64,000 nucleotides of DNA, from NCBI GenBank assembly GCA_033398695.1, contig CM065815.1, positions 140,599,001 through 140,663,000 of the forward strand, read 5' to 3'. Below the pieces are notes generated by a model. That model did no database searches, was not told the origin of the DNA, and saw only the letters and a program-made list of their open reading frames with translations. Numbering within the stretch: the first letter of the stretch is position 1; the number at the start of each line of letters is the position of its first letter. Positions 20,596 to 33,366 of the stretch are shown here, one piece after another. A program made the position numbers and the translations under genes. Source of the DNA: Orobanche coerulescens (taxonomy: Eukaryota > Streptophyta > Magnoliopsida > Lamiales > Orobanchaceae).

Positions 20596-23227
20596 TGTAA
20601 CACCCCAAACTAGGCGGATATTACAGTGCCGTGGACCCCCGACTGGGACCCACCAGGCGAATGGAAGAGGATGAATTACACAGGGTAAATGTAGTACCGA
20701 ACCACATTATAACATCAATTGCTCTGAGTAGGAGTTTCATACAACACACCCAGGATAATAGAATACATGTGTATCTTATGTGACGATAAAATACACGACA
20801 CTGAATGAAATGAGTATTCGAACGGAATGTCTGCAGCGGAATAAATAAAGAAAACATGAATGACTGAATAAATGATGAAAGGGTAGGGGCCCCTCCTAGT
20901 ATCACTGGACTCCCGCCGTCAACGTGTTCTCCTGCGCCTTTGCCTTGCCATGACACGAAAAACAATATCCCCAAACGGGTCGATTATCTGAGAACAACAA
21001 TCCTCAAGGGTTGAAAATACACAATTATGATTAATCAAGTTATGAAATATTCTTAGCTATGAATTACTGGAGAGGAGTATCATAGTACGCGTAATGTTAC
21101 GTGAGTGTACAACACCCGTCCGTGTACCTAATTAGTCTCACGGTGTAACGCTTTCCGTGTGCACGGTCTAATGTATCGGTGAACCCAATACAATAACCAT
21201 CGTGTGCCCGACTAAAAATTCCACACGGCCACACCCGCCACGCAATATGAACCCAGAAGGTCATATGAACGAGAATGACCGTAATGAATATCAATGAATA
21301 AGTAATAATCTGACAAAGTCAAGAATGACTCACCGAGATGAGAGTAATAATGAAATGAATGATAGCTCAACGAAAAGATTGGAACCGTCGTTCCTTATGA
21401 TCAAGTGATTAATTGACAATAACAAGTTTTAATATGATTAATACAATGATGAATGAGTTATGATTATGAATAATCAACAACAAAAGGTATGAATATCCTT
21501 TTAACCGAGTAAGAATTAACTTACACAACAACGATGAAGAATGTCCGTCCACGAACAACGTCCTAACCAAGATACCGGTTGCTCGAACAACCTTAATTCA
21601 ATACAATTGCCAACAATCCGATCAATAACGAATTAAACACGAATATAACGAACTCAAGACGTCGATACGATTAAACCAAGTTCATTGGGGCATTATATCG
21701 AACACTTTGAGGCCAACTTTGATTGATTACCACTATACCTCAATAATACCAACTTCAAATCCCCAAGAAGTGCTTCAAAACAACAAAACATCTCTAATAC
21801 GATCAATAATCCGTTATGAATATCCAAAAACGTGATTATAACAACAATTAATCGGAAATCCCCAAATCCAACTCGATATTCAAAGTGTTCTTGAATAAAT
21901 CTCTCAATAATCCAATGAATCCTTATACAAACTCATAATCATATACATATCCCTTCATATAACATGATTATAACGTCCAAAACATCATAACTCAACACAA
22001 AATCGAAATCCAAGGTGTTGAAGAAATTACCTCTTGAAGATCCAACCACTACGATCCGAAGAACACGAGTTAAAACGAGTATCCAAGCTTCTCAAAGGAA
22101 TGAAGATGATGAAGATTACACACTCAAGTGATTGATGATGATAAAATCTCTCTCTCAACCTCTCTCTCGGATGAAGAAGGAAAAAAGAAGAAGTGAGGAG
22201 AAATGACCCGGCCAAGTCATTAAATACTGCCGGAAGTTACGGCCGTAACTCGGCCCTCTTACGGCCGTAACTTTCCAAGTCAACGGCCCTACGGCCGTAA
22301 CCGTCCAACTCGTACGGCCGTAACTCGGCTTCATCCGAAAGCCTGCCGACAGACTTACGGCCGTAACCGATCCTGAGTTACGGGCGTAACCCGCCTTCGT
22401 CAAAAACATCCGTCGACACCCTTACGGCCGTAACCGCACACCTTACGGCCGTAACTCGGATGATACGGCCGTATCCGGCCAAACTTACGGGCGTAAGCCC
22501 TCTTCGTCGAAAAACGACTGGTACACTGCCGCGTACGGCCGTAACCGGCCAAGCCTTACGGCCGTACCTTCCTCGACTTACGGCCGTATGACGCAACCCT
22601 TACGGCCGTAAGTCACCCTTGGTCGACAACACCCAAAATTCACGAACACCACTTACGGCCGTATCTCACCTTCCTTACGACCGTAACTCACCTTCGGCCA
22701 AAAATGTCTCGGTAGCCTGCTGGACGCGTACGACCGTAACCGGCCAGCCTTACGGCCGTACCTGCTCGACTTACGGACGTACCACAAGACCTTACGGCCG
22801 TAAGTCCCTTTCGTCCAAATGGCATGAAAACACGAACCCTTGTTACGGCCGTAACCCAAAGTCCTTACGGCCGTAACTCGATGCTGGCCAAGTTGAAAAT
22901 TCCGATAACTCCGATTCCTCGCTACGACTGATGAATGATCCGACATAACATACGAATGTGAAAATGAACAAGTCTAAAACAAGCCACCGATGAAGCCCCA
23001 AAGATATCGACTACCAATCACGATGAAAACAACAATACTCCCGTCGGTCTCTAAACGGAGATGACATGCCGATCGGTAACTGATATACGATTACAACAAG
23101 CCAACAGTGAACACAAATGAATGAATCAAGAATGATGAGTGATTATTAACGAGTGAGAAATACTGAGTGACAATTACAGACTGATAATTACTGAATGAAA
23201 ATGAATGAATTACAACCGGGTATTACA
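20596..23227 (-). repeat. 5' LTR of E2 (2632 bp) with its palindrome array
   Basis: It pairs with 12170-14799. About 22 TTACGGCCGTAA-like sites lie at 22236-22880, some in better shape than in the other copy, next to a TATA-like GTATTTAATG (about 22220-22230 on the minus strand). TSD AAAAG follows at 23228-23232. The promoter that drives the full-length RNA would be here. Confidence 0.94.
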
Positions 23228-23232
23228 AAAAG

Positions 23233-24704
23233 ATGCTACGATCACTTTGAGTGAGTTTAATAGACCGTAATCCTTTGCCGGGGATTACGTAATGTTATGT
23301 GTACTTGTTCGGAAAGAACGTAATGTGTGTGATATTAGTTGTTATTCCTTCGTGAGGAGGTTGTGACACTTGGTGTTGTTTGGTATTGGTTTTTGCTTGT
23401 GGTTGTGTGACATTAGTTGTGAGTGTACGTCGACTATAGTGGCCATTCTAGCGAAGTACCTAGCATTTGTATGCATATTCTAGTATTCGAATTATGGCTT
23501 CTCGTGGCGTTGTGGATGATATGTGTATGTTCACCTAGGGACGGTCTGACGAGGCCTCTAGGGATACGTTGCCGTGAGTTTCGTATCGCGAACTATGGTT
23601 AACCACCCAGGGATGTCCGACGGGGCTCTGCGGGGTACGGTGGCCGTGAGTCTCGTACCAAGGTTAACTTTGAAGTGTTTTGTTGGAGAACTGTGATCTT
23701 TGGCGCATATTTCGTCTGGTTAGAATGACAGTTCAAATGGTATCGTACTTGGCTGGAATGGCACCAATAAATGTGTTGTGTATAATTCGTCTCTTGGTTG
23801 TGATAATTTGGTATGGTTACGTGAGTCCTATGGTTGCTCTGTGCATTGTAGCTCTGTGGTATGTTGAGTGAGACTGTTGTCAGGGTAATGTTTGATACGG
23901 TGTAATTTCCACCGGGTTATTCTTGCGAGTATGTAATGTGGATGATTTGGGTCGTGGACCCCTGTGTTGTGATTTGAATGTTATGATTGGGTCGTGGACC
24001 CTGTTATCTGCTATCGGAATTGTATTTTGAAATAAACGATTGTTGGGCTATGTCCCTAAGTGTTTCGAAAGGCTTGAAAATTCTAAAACCCCAAATGCTT
24101 TCAAAACTCCCAAGATCGTACAATGTTTTGTAAGATGTAAAATGGTTTTATTTCCTATATTTCATAATTCAAACTGTTTGATCAAGCGAATTATCTCGGG
24201 AAGTATATTCATGATTTCTATGTTCTTGGAGTATGATATATATGGCTTGTCTTTGTATTTATACTTGCACTAGCAAAACAGTGGAGTTTTGCTAACCCCC
24301 GAGTATTCGGGGGGTGGATGTCTATTTTGCGTCCAGGTACTTGCGGAGTTCTTTGGGAGCAATTCACAGGATCGTTACGAAGGATGATAGGTGACGGCGA
24401 TACTAATCACATGAAGACCGGTATTGAGTATTTGGTGATGTCTTGTTTTGTCCTTCCGTTGTGTTTATTTTTCCCTATGTGGGAATGTTGATTTATGTTA
24501 ACCCCTGCGTGGGTATGAGTTACGAGAAAGAGTAATGTATGGTTGATGTGTATGTTGCGGCAAAAGACCAAATCGGTCTAATGGTCTGTTATTTACCCAT
24601 GTCGGTATGTATTGTATTGTGGTGTTTCTGTATTTAGCCTGGTATATCCTCATGGAGAGGGTCTACGGCGCTGTAACATTCCCGAGTAGTCTGGGGGTGT
24701 TACA
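23233..24704 (+). repeat. 5' LTR of element B, second part
   Basis: It continues B's LTR after E2 and ends GGGGGTGTTACA at 24704. It holds two GC-rich repeat-like blocks (around 23527 and 23607, CTAGGGA..GAC..GGGGCT..TGGCCGTGAG) and the shared block GCTAACCCCC..CCAGGT at 24291-24338. No coding content. Confidence 0.82.
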
Positions 24705-26477
24705 GAATATGGTATCAGAGCCAGGTTGCGGAAACCTAGGCTGTCGGGTCGAGTTTTGTGTTGTCGGGTCTTGTCTTGTCTTGTCTTGTCAGATTTTGTC
24801 TGGCTGAGTCGTGTCGCGACGCGTCGTCTGAGGTGTCGGTCATGATTAGTATCGAGGTGCAGCCATCATCTTCGTGCGATCTGTGGATGTAAGTCTCCCT
24901 ACTTTGTTGCGTCCCGTGTTATACGAGCTTGTGTGATTATATGTTATTATGTGGAGTTTAAATGTGCCTGGTGAATATGTACTCCATACTTGTTTGATTC
25001 TCGTATTGTACTAGAATGAAAAGTGATACCGGTGCATAAATGTGTGTATATATTGTGTGAATCGTTTTATTGAAGTAATGACTTGGTGTGATCCCGCAAG
25101 GAAAGTTTCTCAATGTGATATTTTTCCTCTTGCTTTGTAAGTTTCAAAATTTGATTTTAAGAACCCAAATGAGGTCTACCAAAAACTTACTCGAAACGTG
25201 GCTCTTGCTTTCGACTTTTTGATTTCATGATCGTCGGTTCGGAGGTATGTATTGATGTTGGCATTATTGTTTGGTCAATAATGCTCAAAATTGTGACTAA
25301 GTTGGTGGTGTGAACGTTAAGTCGTCCTGAATGCACTTGTTGTGGGGATCCTCATTACTGAGAGGAAGGATTTCAGTTTTAGATGTTAATTATCTTTTAA
25401 CGGCCGTTTGTGTGATAATGTAATTATGTGGACAGATAATGTTTACGTGTTAGTGGATTTGATGATAATGGATCGTATTTTGATAAAGTGGTAAATTATG
25501 TCTTTTGTGTGTGTGTTCGAAAACGCTTTTCTGAAAATTTTATAAACTTGAACAAGTTGTGGAAAAAAAAAATTAAATTTCATAAAGTTTTAACAGTTCG
25601 GTTAATCGGCAGCTTCGTGTGGACTTTGAAAATCGTTTAAAATTGGCGAGCCGGCCTTGAATTTTCTAAAGGAACCCCGACGGTATTGAAAGAGTCGTTT
25701 TAAAGTACCCTGAACATTTTGTAAAATGTTACCGTCGTTGATTATTGTGTAGTGTTGAGAAGATTTTTAAAAAGAATTTTTGACGTATTGTTGTATTTTC
25801 AAATAATTCGAGTACATGATTTCAGAAATCTTTCACACCATAAAAATTTCTATTTTCAAAACCAATACAATTTTTATCTTCAAAATTATATTGTGAAAGA
25901 TAAAGAATCTTACTCGATTTAAACTTTAAACTCGGATTTAGAAAAGTTTTCTGTACTGAGTCAGTTATTGTGCGTGACCTTAAATCACTCCAAAATGATG
26001 ACGTGTGGTGGCATAGTGATTTTGATAGCGCCGGTTGTAAGGAAATATTGTTTTGCAAATAATTTCAAATGAGACAGTTAAAGTCCGTTGTTTAAAATTT
26101 TTGACAAAAAGCCCGAGGTACCATAAACACTTTCAAAGTAATATTTTAAATAAACATGCAAATCCGAGGATTTTCAAATGATATCATGTAAAAGGATACC
26201 TCGTGGATCTTCTTATCGAGTTGCTATTAGTTGTCTTATGTGATATGTAAAGCCGAGATGGCAATTTGGTATATTATTTTGTGATGCTGTACCATGGTAT
26301 TGAGAGAGTATCCGCTTAATATGCCGAGGGGCAAATGGCGCGGTCGTGACCACGGTACATGCAGTCATGGAGATTAGATGCGGGACCAAGAGAAGATTTT
26401 TGGGAAGGTTGCTATTCTAGCGCTTCGTTCTCGTTGTTTAGGTTTCGGGGACGAAACCTCTTTTAAAGGTGATATGG
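24705..26477 (+). other. Internal region of element B: PBS, non-coding DNA, PPT-like end
   Basis: PBS TGGTATCAGAGCC is at 24710-24722. The rest has no ORF above ~80 codons and no recognisable gag or pol motif. TCTTGTCTTGTCTTGTC (around 24770) is a short simple repeat. The end, TTTCGGGGACGAAACC then TTTTAAAGGTGATATGG, resembles the 3' end of chromovirus internal regions (compare A at 5281-5313). Confidence 0.65.
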
Positions 26478-27146
26478 TGTAATACCCATATCTTTCGCTT
26501 TCATTTTATTCGACTCTATCGACTCGTTTGCATTCGTCGATATTTTCTGGACTTTTTCTACTCTTCACTTTTGTTGTTTGAACAAGTTGCGGTGTTGTTC
26601 TGGGTTAATCCAATTGTCGTTGTGACTTTTTCCGAATTCGGTTCCGCTCTTGTGAATTTTATATGAATTCATATCTTGTCGTTTTCACCGGATCGTATAT
26701 ATTGTCTTGAGTCGAGCTGTGAACTATGGGGAGGCTATTCGATTTTCGTTATTCGTTACGATTCATACATGATTGATCGACTGTCATTGTCTCGATCGTT
26801 GCAATTCAATTGTTTGATTGTTCGATTTCTGTTGATCTTGTTCCGTGATTGTTGAATGTTCAGACTTCGTCGTAATTCCCTTAAGTTCGGGAAATTAGTC
26901 TCGTTTACAATCTTCCAACCCTTGGGCAGTGGAATTCCATATTTGTTCAGCGACTGGCTCGCGTTTTGATTGATGTACCGTTGGGTTGGTCAATCATATC
27001 GATTTTCGTTCGTTGTGTTTTATGATTGTTCGGATAATTGACTTGACCATGTTATCAGTTTGATGACGCTTGTCACTTGTTGGTTTTATTATGTCTCTAT
27101 CGGTGGCGTTGTGTTGGTCGTCGTGGAGCGTGTTTTCACGCCGTAT
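26478..27146 (+). repeat. Truncated LTR start after element B's internal region
   Basis: TGTAATACCCATATC follows the PPT-like end. It is only weakly similar to B's 5' LTR; the best patch is CGTAATT-CCC..AAGTT-GGG..AATTA near 26870, against 11007-11030. It stops at 27146, where sequence homologous to N1 position 8261 begins, so most of the LTR is missing. Confidence 0.62.
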
Positions 27147-30100
27147 GTGAAGACGAAGATCTCCCGTGATACTAGCATATGACATTATTTCAAAAATCTC
27201 GACACAACAAGAATGCCAAAACAGGAATAATCACAATTTGAAAACGATTGGTCTCCGCCAAGACCACACCAAGTTTAGAGCACTGTCGAGTTTTGTGGGA
27301 TCTGTGACGCTGTGTCTCCTCACCTAAAGCGCATGAGCCGCTCCTTGTCACATGCACGTATCACCGGCGTTCCACTCCACATCGAAAGCCGCACATTGCA
27401 CGTGCCTCGCACCGGCGTTCACTTCCCGATTGGAGCCGCACATTGCACATGACCACGGCACCGGCGTTCACTCCCTGCCTCGTCGGTCTCGGAAACACTA
27501 ACAATCCCCAAACCCACACATCACCACGACAGTACTCAGAAAATCACACAGAACCAAAACAACACAGTCCAAAATAGCCAGAAATCCAGCTACACAAAAA
27601 TCACGCAACTACCACACTGGTAGAGCCACATAACACACATGCCCGGTTATCACAAAAGCATGGGCTCCGATACCATATTTCTAACACCCCCAAAACCTTA
27701 CGGGAGTATTACACGCCGTGGGCCCCGCGCCGGAACCCACCAGGCTAAAAACCAATTACAAAAATGCCCAAAAAGGCCGATGACGGTAGTATTTTTCAAA
27801 ACTCACAAAATCATTTGAAAACACCAACTACCGTCAAGATAATCAAGGCCAAAAACTCGGTTAAGGGAATCGGTTTTTGAAATCAAACTCAGTTGGCATA
27901 AAGCCGAAAGCCATTTGAAAGAACTCACACAGCGGATAAAAATACAGTCCAAGATACATATACATCAATAATAATATACACAAACAAAATACACGATTCC
28001 CCAACAATATGCCATAGCCAGTATCGTCCGGAATCCTCGCTTCACGACCGCTACCATCAAAGTTCTCAATACCTAAAAAACAAGTCCCACAACGGGGTCA
28101 GCAATAATGCCCGACAAATAACCGCAAGTACATAAACATAAATATTCACATGCCATGAATCATGAGAATAAAAACCTAACGATAACCTTACCACTTCCGG
28201 TAATCCAACGATTCTCACCAAAATCCCAATATCACGATAATACCACATAATACCTCAATACCGAATACCTTCCCGTACACAATCTTCTATGTACGATTAC
28301 CACAAAACATACCTCTATCCGGACTTCCTTCCGAAATGTATACCATAGACCAAGAATATCCAAAATGACATCAACAATATCCGAATACTACAATCTTCCC
28401 AAGATTGTCCAAGTATCTCAACAATCATCAACTGTGCATTCTAATCCTTTTAGAACATCACTGAACATTCGTCAATATGCAATACAACATAAAATACTTA
28501 TGAAATGTAAATGGAATTACTCATCAAAACATTACAACCGAACAAGTAAACACTTGCCTGGATACCAACACGACAAAACCAACACCGAACTCGTCGCCCT
28601 CGTCTACGAGCTCTTCAGCCCCGACTGGACGGAATCTACGGCTTTTCACCGCGGCAAAATGATTATACCTATTGGTTAATCAACCTAGAACAATAATCAT
28701 ATCAATAATCAAACCAACTTGGTAACAATGATCATAACATATTCAATCCGGAATTCAACCTCATATCAAGATTCATCTCATCTAAATCAACCACTATCAT
28801 CACTATGATTTAGAATATCATCTTAAATCGGTTAAACGAATTATCAAATCATCATAGTCATCATATGGCCTCAAGAACATCAAGAATTCTATGATTCCAT
28901 AATCATAATCATCATAATCAAGGCATTTGATCATCAATTCATTATCTCCCCTTAACAAAATTCCCATAATTACCAAGAATCATCACAAAAATATCAATTC
29001 AACCATCAATCATACAAAAACGTGTAGAATTTTCCAAGTTCTACTCACTGAGACATTTCATCGAACACTTTGAAGGCATAGTCCAATTCAATCGATTATT
29101 CAAAGGAATACTCGAATTTGTTCCACAAAACTTCAAGGTTAATGAATGATTACGAGTTTACAACAAATTTCCATCAATAATCTGAATCAAAACGAATCAA
29201 ATCGGCCAAAACACCAAGAAACCTCAAGAACATCCAAAAACCAAAAGTTTAGGTGTTCTTACCTTCGATCCGGGTGGAGATGATGTTAATCCATGAATAA
29301 AACTTCCAAAACATGTTGTTACATGATGATCTTACTCAAATCCATCCACTTTTCTTTGAAGGAATCGCGAAAAACGAAGAAGAATGAAAAATGCCCAAGA
29401 TGACTGGGTCCAGGCCTTTTATAGGCCGATCCCGGCCGGCACCTTACGTACTTAACCGGCTGGTGCTTACTTACGTAGCCGTCCGTGGCCTACCCTCGCC
29501 CGGTTTGGCGACATCCTTACGTACGTAGCGGCGGTGCCACGTGCGTAACGGTCCCTTACGGCCGTAGCGGTCGGTACCTTACGTACGTTATCGGCGATCC
29601 TAGCCCCGTAGTCACTGCCGACCGCGATCGGCCATCCATGCGAGTCACTGCCGACCATGATCGGCCATCCCAGCGAGTCACTGCCGACCATGCTCGGCCA
29701 CTACAGGTCCTCTCGGGCACGACTCGGCCAGTCGCCCCGTAACGTACGTAACACTTATTCCGTTGCGTACATAATACGTACGTTGACTTGCTATAGTATT
29801 ATACTCGTATTACGTACGTAATACACCCTGTATAACGTACGTAAATCCATCCATTGACTCACCTGTCCACATCTACGTCGAAAGCCGCCGACCACGGGCC
29901 CCAACTGTCCGATTCCTCTTGTTACGTACGTTATGTACACTATATAACGTACGTAGGCTAACACATTTTACGTACGTAAGCTCCAAGGCTTAACGTACGT
30001 AATGGCTTTTATACTTAGCCAAAAATTCAACTGTTCCTGTCCGACGTCACGACATACTAAATACGAACATACGGCAAAATCAATACATATACTCAATTCA

Positions 30101-30200
30101 ATAACATTATCAAACGTTCACAACGTCCTCGAGCATAATTAACCATCCATGATATCCAATAAATAAACGAAAAATATATCCGAAAAATCGGGGTATTACA
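27147..30200 (-). mobile_element. Element N2: truncated second copy of the N1 family
   Basis: 27147-27679 matches N1's internal 8261-8792, including the ~48-bp repeats and PBS. 27680-30200 is a complete 2521-bp LTR ending GGGGTATTACA. The 3' LTR and PPT are gone. The match with N1 is close, with a few indels, and supplies the only full LTR of this family in the window. Confidence 0.87.
27680..30200 (-). repeat. 5' LTR of N2 (2521 bp, complete)
   Basis: It starts TCTAACACCCCC (TG mutated to TC) beside the PBS and ends ATTACA. TTACGTACGTAA-type palindromes and variants lie at 29443-29580 and 29740-30000. On the minus strand a TATA-like CTATAAAAGG (29412-29424) is next to them. The shared CAGGT block is at 28071-28102, with its AG changed (ACCTAA on plus). 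It abuts TTACGTACGTAA at 30201. Confidence 0.86.
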
Positions 30201-30425
30201 TTACGTACGTAACACAGGGTATCAGATCAGATCTATCTTTCGGCGTGTGGAACAGAGCTAGGCTGGATTCCCGTGATTCGATTGGGATAGGCAAGTCAAT
30301 GCGCATTACGTACGCTATACCTTGTGGTTAACGTACGTAATGCTGAGGCTGGTTACGTACGTAATTTGGTTAACGTACGTAATGGATACCCCGTTTAGAG
30401 ACAACGAATTTTGGACTACGTAGCG
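30201..30425 (+). repeat. LTR fragment F, first part, with TTACG-TA-CGTAA array
   Basis: It contains TTACGTACGTAA at 30201 and further copies at about 30305 (degenerate), 30330, 30353 and 30370. It continues at 31686 after the solo LTR. It looks like the U3 of another LTR family; ends not found. Confidence 0.6.
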
Positions 30426-31680
30426 TGTTGTGTCAAGAATTAACACCTTCCGACTGGCGATCGCCTAGGAGGTCGGGCGACCGAGTCACTACCGAGCGGC
30501 CAAGGCAGATCTACCGATCAGCGACCAGGCGGCCAAGCCTTAACCCAGCGGACAAGCTATATCGGCCAACCGAAGGTCCCAGGACAAGTCCCGGTGCCGA
30601 GCGATCGACCTCAGATACGATCGCCTCTCGGTACTCGGCGACCGACTCCTGGCGATCGACTAGCGGACGATCCTCTCTCGGCATCTGCCGATCGACCCTT
30701 GGTGACCGACCATCTGCCTACCGACACTTGGTGACCGACCAATGCCGACCCTCAGCAACTGGCCGATGGCGACCTCTGATGACCAGCTAGAGACGATCGC
30801 CTCATGTCGATCAGGGCCGATGGCCATCCAATCGGCAAAGGTCGAGCCTCAAGACTGGCACCACGTGCAAGGGCCAAGACAAGATCCGCGAATCACGGGC
30901 CATTGACCACAGCCTGGCAGAATCTCTCCACCAGCCGACAAGCCGCCGTAAGCTGTCAAGTAGGGCCGCATGTGACTTTGATTCCGAAAGCCGTCGGTAG
31001 GGCCACATGTTGGCCGACTCCGGACACGTTCTGGCCCCTTATTGGACCGCCCAGCTGGCGCCAACCACTGCATTGGACTTTATTCGGACTGCCAGCCACT
31101 ACCTTGGACTTTAGCCCGACAGCCCAGGAGATCGGCACATTATTATATTGGCCGGCAGGCGATCGGCACATTATAATATTGGACGGCAGGCGATCGGCAC
31201 ATTATTATAATGGCCGGAAGGCGATCGCCCGCCAAAGACGAGACAGCTACCCCTATATATACAAGGCCCCCTGCATTTGTAAACTCTCTCTGCAATATCG
31301 CGATTCAAGCACACAATCTGAGAAACAATATCTGACACTTGGCTATTCTCCAACTCTTGGCAACAGCTATCATTCGGTCTTACTTCTCCCGGCCTCTCTC
31401 CTCGAGCAGACTATCGGCGGGGACGAAGAACACCGAGCTTCGCTCAAGAGCCGGATTAACAGAGTCTTTTTACACTCATTGTATTTAGATTTCTCTCATT
31501 AATACTTGTATCCACGAATATTCGTATTAATATCATCTCGCGAGAGCATTCAAGCCCGGGCCTAACAAACCCGGCAAATCTTGTATTATTTATCTACTCT
31601 CGGAAGTGCTCCCGCAATTGTTGTTTGTTGCCCGTCATCCAGCAGTATTAATCTTCGGATAAATATTTTGGGCAACAACA
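30426..31680 (+). mobile_element. Solo LTR related to element E (1255 bp, TSD TAGCG)
   Basis: It runs TGTTGTGTC to GGCAACAACA with TAGCG on both sides (30421-30425, 31681-31685). No PBS, PPT or internal sequence is attached. Its 3' end (CGAGAGCATTCAAGCCCGGG, TTCGGATAAATATTTTGGG) is clearly homologous to the reverse complement of E's LTR. GGCGATCGCC at 31220-31229 lies ~25 bp before TATATATA (31254-31261). Solo LTRs arise by recombination between the two LTRs of an element. The long ORF at 30804-31502 is composition-driven. Confidence 0.9.
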
Positions 31681-31685
31681 TAGCG

Positions 31686-32393
31686 TACGCTATGTAGAGG
31701 TGATAACGTACGTTAAATGCATAACGTACGTTAAGTGGGTTGTGTAGTGGCCGTAATGCGTTGTGCAGATTATAAAGACATGCTTCGTCTTTCATTTCTT
31801 CACGATCTATTTTCGATTTCTCTCCTTAGAAATCATCCCTCTGCATCCCTTAATGTATTCCAGCCCCTTCCAACTTGATTTGGAGCTTCATAACTTGGAT
31901 TGGAGCTTAGGAGCTTGAAGATTGGAGTGGATTCTTGAAGGTTTGAGGTTGCTCTTCACTCTCAAGAGGTATGTTGGCTAAACTTGTGTTTAACTCGAGG
32001 TTATGATGATGTTGTGGTCAATTAGTTCATGTATTGATGGGTTGTTGGAGGATAGTATGATTCTTCATAGTTTTTATGAACTTATGATGAAGAACATGAT
32101 GATATGGCTTGAGTTTGATTGTGTTCTTGATGTTTAAGAATATTTGGAGATTATAATCATAACTAGGAAGAGTTACGTTAAGATTGTTAGATGATTAACA
32201 TAGCTTTGAGATGATTTTTGCTGTTGGTTGTGTTCTTGATAGATTATAACCATTTTGATATAGGATTATGATGAGTTATGTAGATGATTATCATAATCTT
32301 GAAATGGTTGATTTAATCTTGTTGATTAATCCGAATTCATGATTAATTGGTGTATGATTATTGTTTAGACATCATGTTAATAGAGTTGATGAT
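31686..32393 (+). repeat. LTR fragment F, second part: palindromes, TATA, leader
   Basis: With the TSD, TAGCGTACGCTA spans 31681-31692. TAACGTACGTTA follows at 31704 and 31722, then TATAAAG at 31771. From there on the AT-rich sequence shows no ORF or repeat I can identify up to element E. Orientation is taken from the array-to-TATA order. Confidence 0.55.
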
Positions 32394-33352
32394 TGTTGTT
32401 ACCCAAAATATTATTCGGAAGGGATTGCTGGAATTGATGAGTAACAAACAAATGCGAGAGCACATCTGCGGGAAAGTAAATAACACAAGATTTGTCGGGG
32501 TTGTTAATACCGGGCTTGAATGCTCTCGCGAGATATTATTAATACGAATACTTGGGAGTATAAATATTAATGTTAGAATACAATTACAATGAGTGTAAAG
32601 ACCCTAGTTATCTAGCTCTTAAGTACAGATGATTGCCGGAAGAACCAGAGTTGATGCTATGTGAGTTCTTGTAACAACGATGGAGTGTTGCGTTGACTGT
32701 GAGAAATCGACGGTCTCTCACTGTGTGAATTAGCTGAACTCTCATATGGAAATAATTTCTGAACTTCTGAACCGAACCCCTTCCAGTTGTTGGAGGTTCC
32801 CTATTTATAGGACTGAGGGTAGCTGGGCGATCGCCTCTACTGTATTATAATAAGCGGGCGATCGTCTTTAGCACATAGGTTGGTCTCCTTAAAGTCTGCA
32901 GCAGCTGCTGGCAGTCGGATGTATGAACCAATGAGAAGACAACACGCGTCCAGTGTCGCTGTCTCGGGAGGTCCCACCTAGGACCTTTTGGCGGGCCTGT
33001 CGGTAGGTGGGACTTTCCTTGTCGTGGACAGCTGTTGATGGGCTGGAGTCAAAGATCCTTATTCTGCGGCGCCACTCGCGGATCTGCACGTGTGTCTTCA
33101 CTTAGAGGTCTGGTCTTTGTAGATAATGACAGACGATGGCCTTACACGTGGCATAGGACGGTCGTCCTTGGTCGGGCACCAGAGTCGATCGCTAGGTGTC
33201 AAGAGGCGATCGCCCTGGACGTCAATCGCTCGGTACCTGATCTCGGTCTGGACTCTTCGCTTGGCAAGTCTGCCTTGGATTATTTGATGCTGTCTTTGGT
33301 CCCTCGGCCCTTACGCCGATCGCTGTCGAGGCATATAAATCATCGTACAACA
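32394..33352 (-). repeat. 3' LTR of element E (959 bp)
   Basis: It runs TGTTGTTACCC to CGTACAACA and pairs with 63165-64000. On the minus strand TATA (CTATAAATAG, 32801-32810) is preceded by GGCGATCGCC (32826-32835) and a second GGGCGATCGTC (32856-32866), with more GATCGC sites farther upstream (33186-33230, 33320). Confidence 0.9.
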
Positions 33353-33366
33353 ATTGCCCCCCAGCT
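33353..33366 (-). other. Polypurine tract of element E
   Basis: The reverse complement of ATTGCCCCCCAGCT (AGCTGGGGGGCAAT) abuts the LTR end. A G-run of this type is usual for Tat-lineage PPTs. Confidence 0.82.

Larger units (their letters stand above)
12170..23227 (-). mobile_element. Element E2: complete Ty3/gypsy chromovirus (11,058 bp)
   Basis: Two LTRs of ~2.63 kb flank a minus-strand gag-pol with PBS and PPT in the right places and a 5-bp TSD. The protein order is gag, protease, RT, RNase H, integrase. The LTRs are close but differ by many small indels and replacements, several at CTG/CAG. A 576-bp hAT-like MITE lies in gag. All frames carry shifts, so it is not autonomous as written. 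Confidence 0.95.
10686..27146 (+). mobile_element. Element B: LTR element without coding region, split by E2
   Basis: The 5' LTR is 10686-12169 plus 23233-24704. PBS TGGTATCAGAGCC (24710) and a PPT-like end before TGTAATACCC (26478) define an internal region of about 1.77 kb without ORFs. The LTR beginning at 26478 resembles the 5' LTR only weakly, so this may be a non-autonomous element with diverged LTRs, a recombinant, or two broken elements joined. CGTAA at 10681-10685 is the candidate left TSD; no right copy exists because the 3' end is lost at 27146. Confidence 0.68.

Noticed and set aside
30804..31502. 232-codon ORF
   Set aside because: It lies wholly inside the solo LTR, crosses its TATA box and has no recognisable domain; GC-rich composition explains it.
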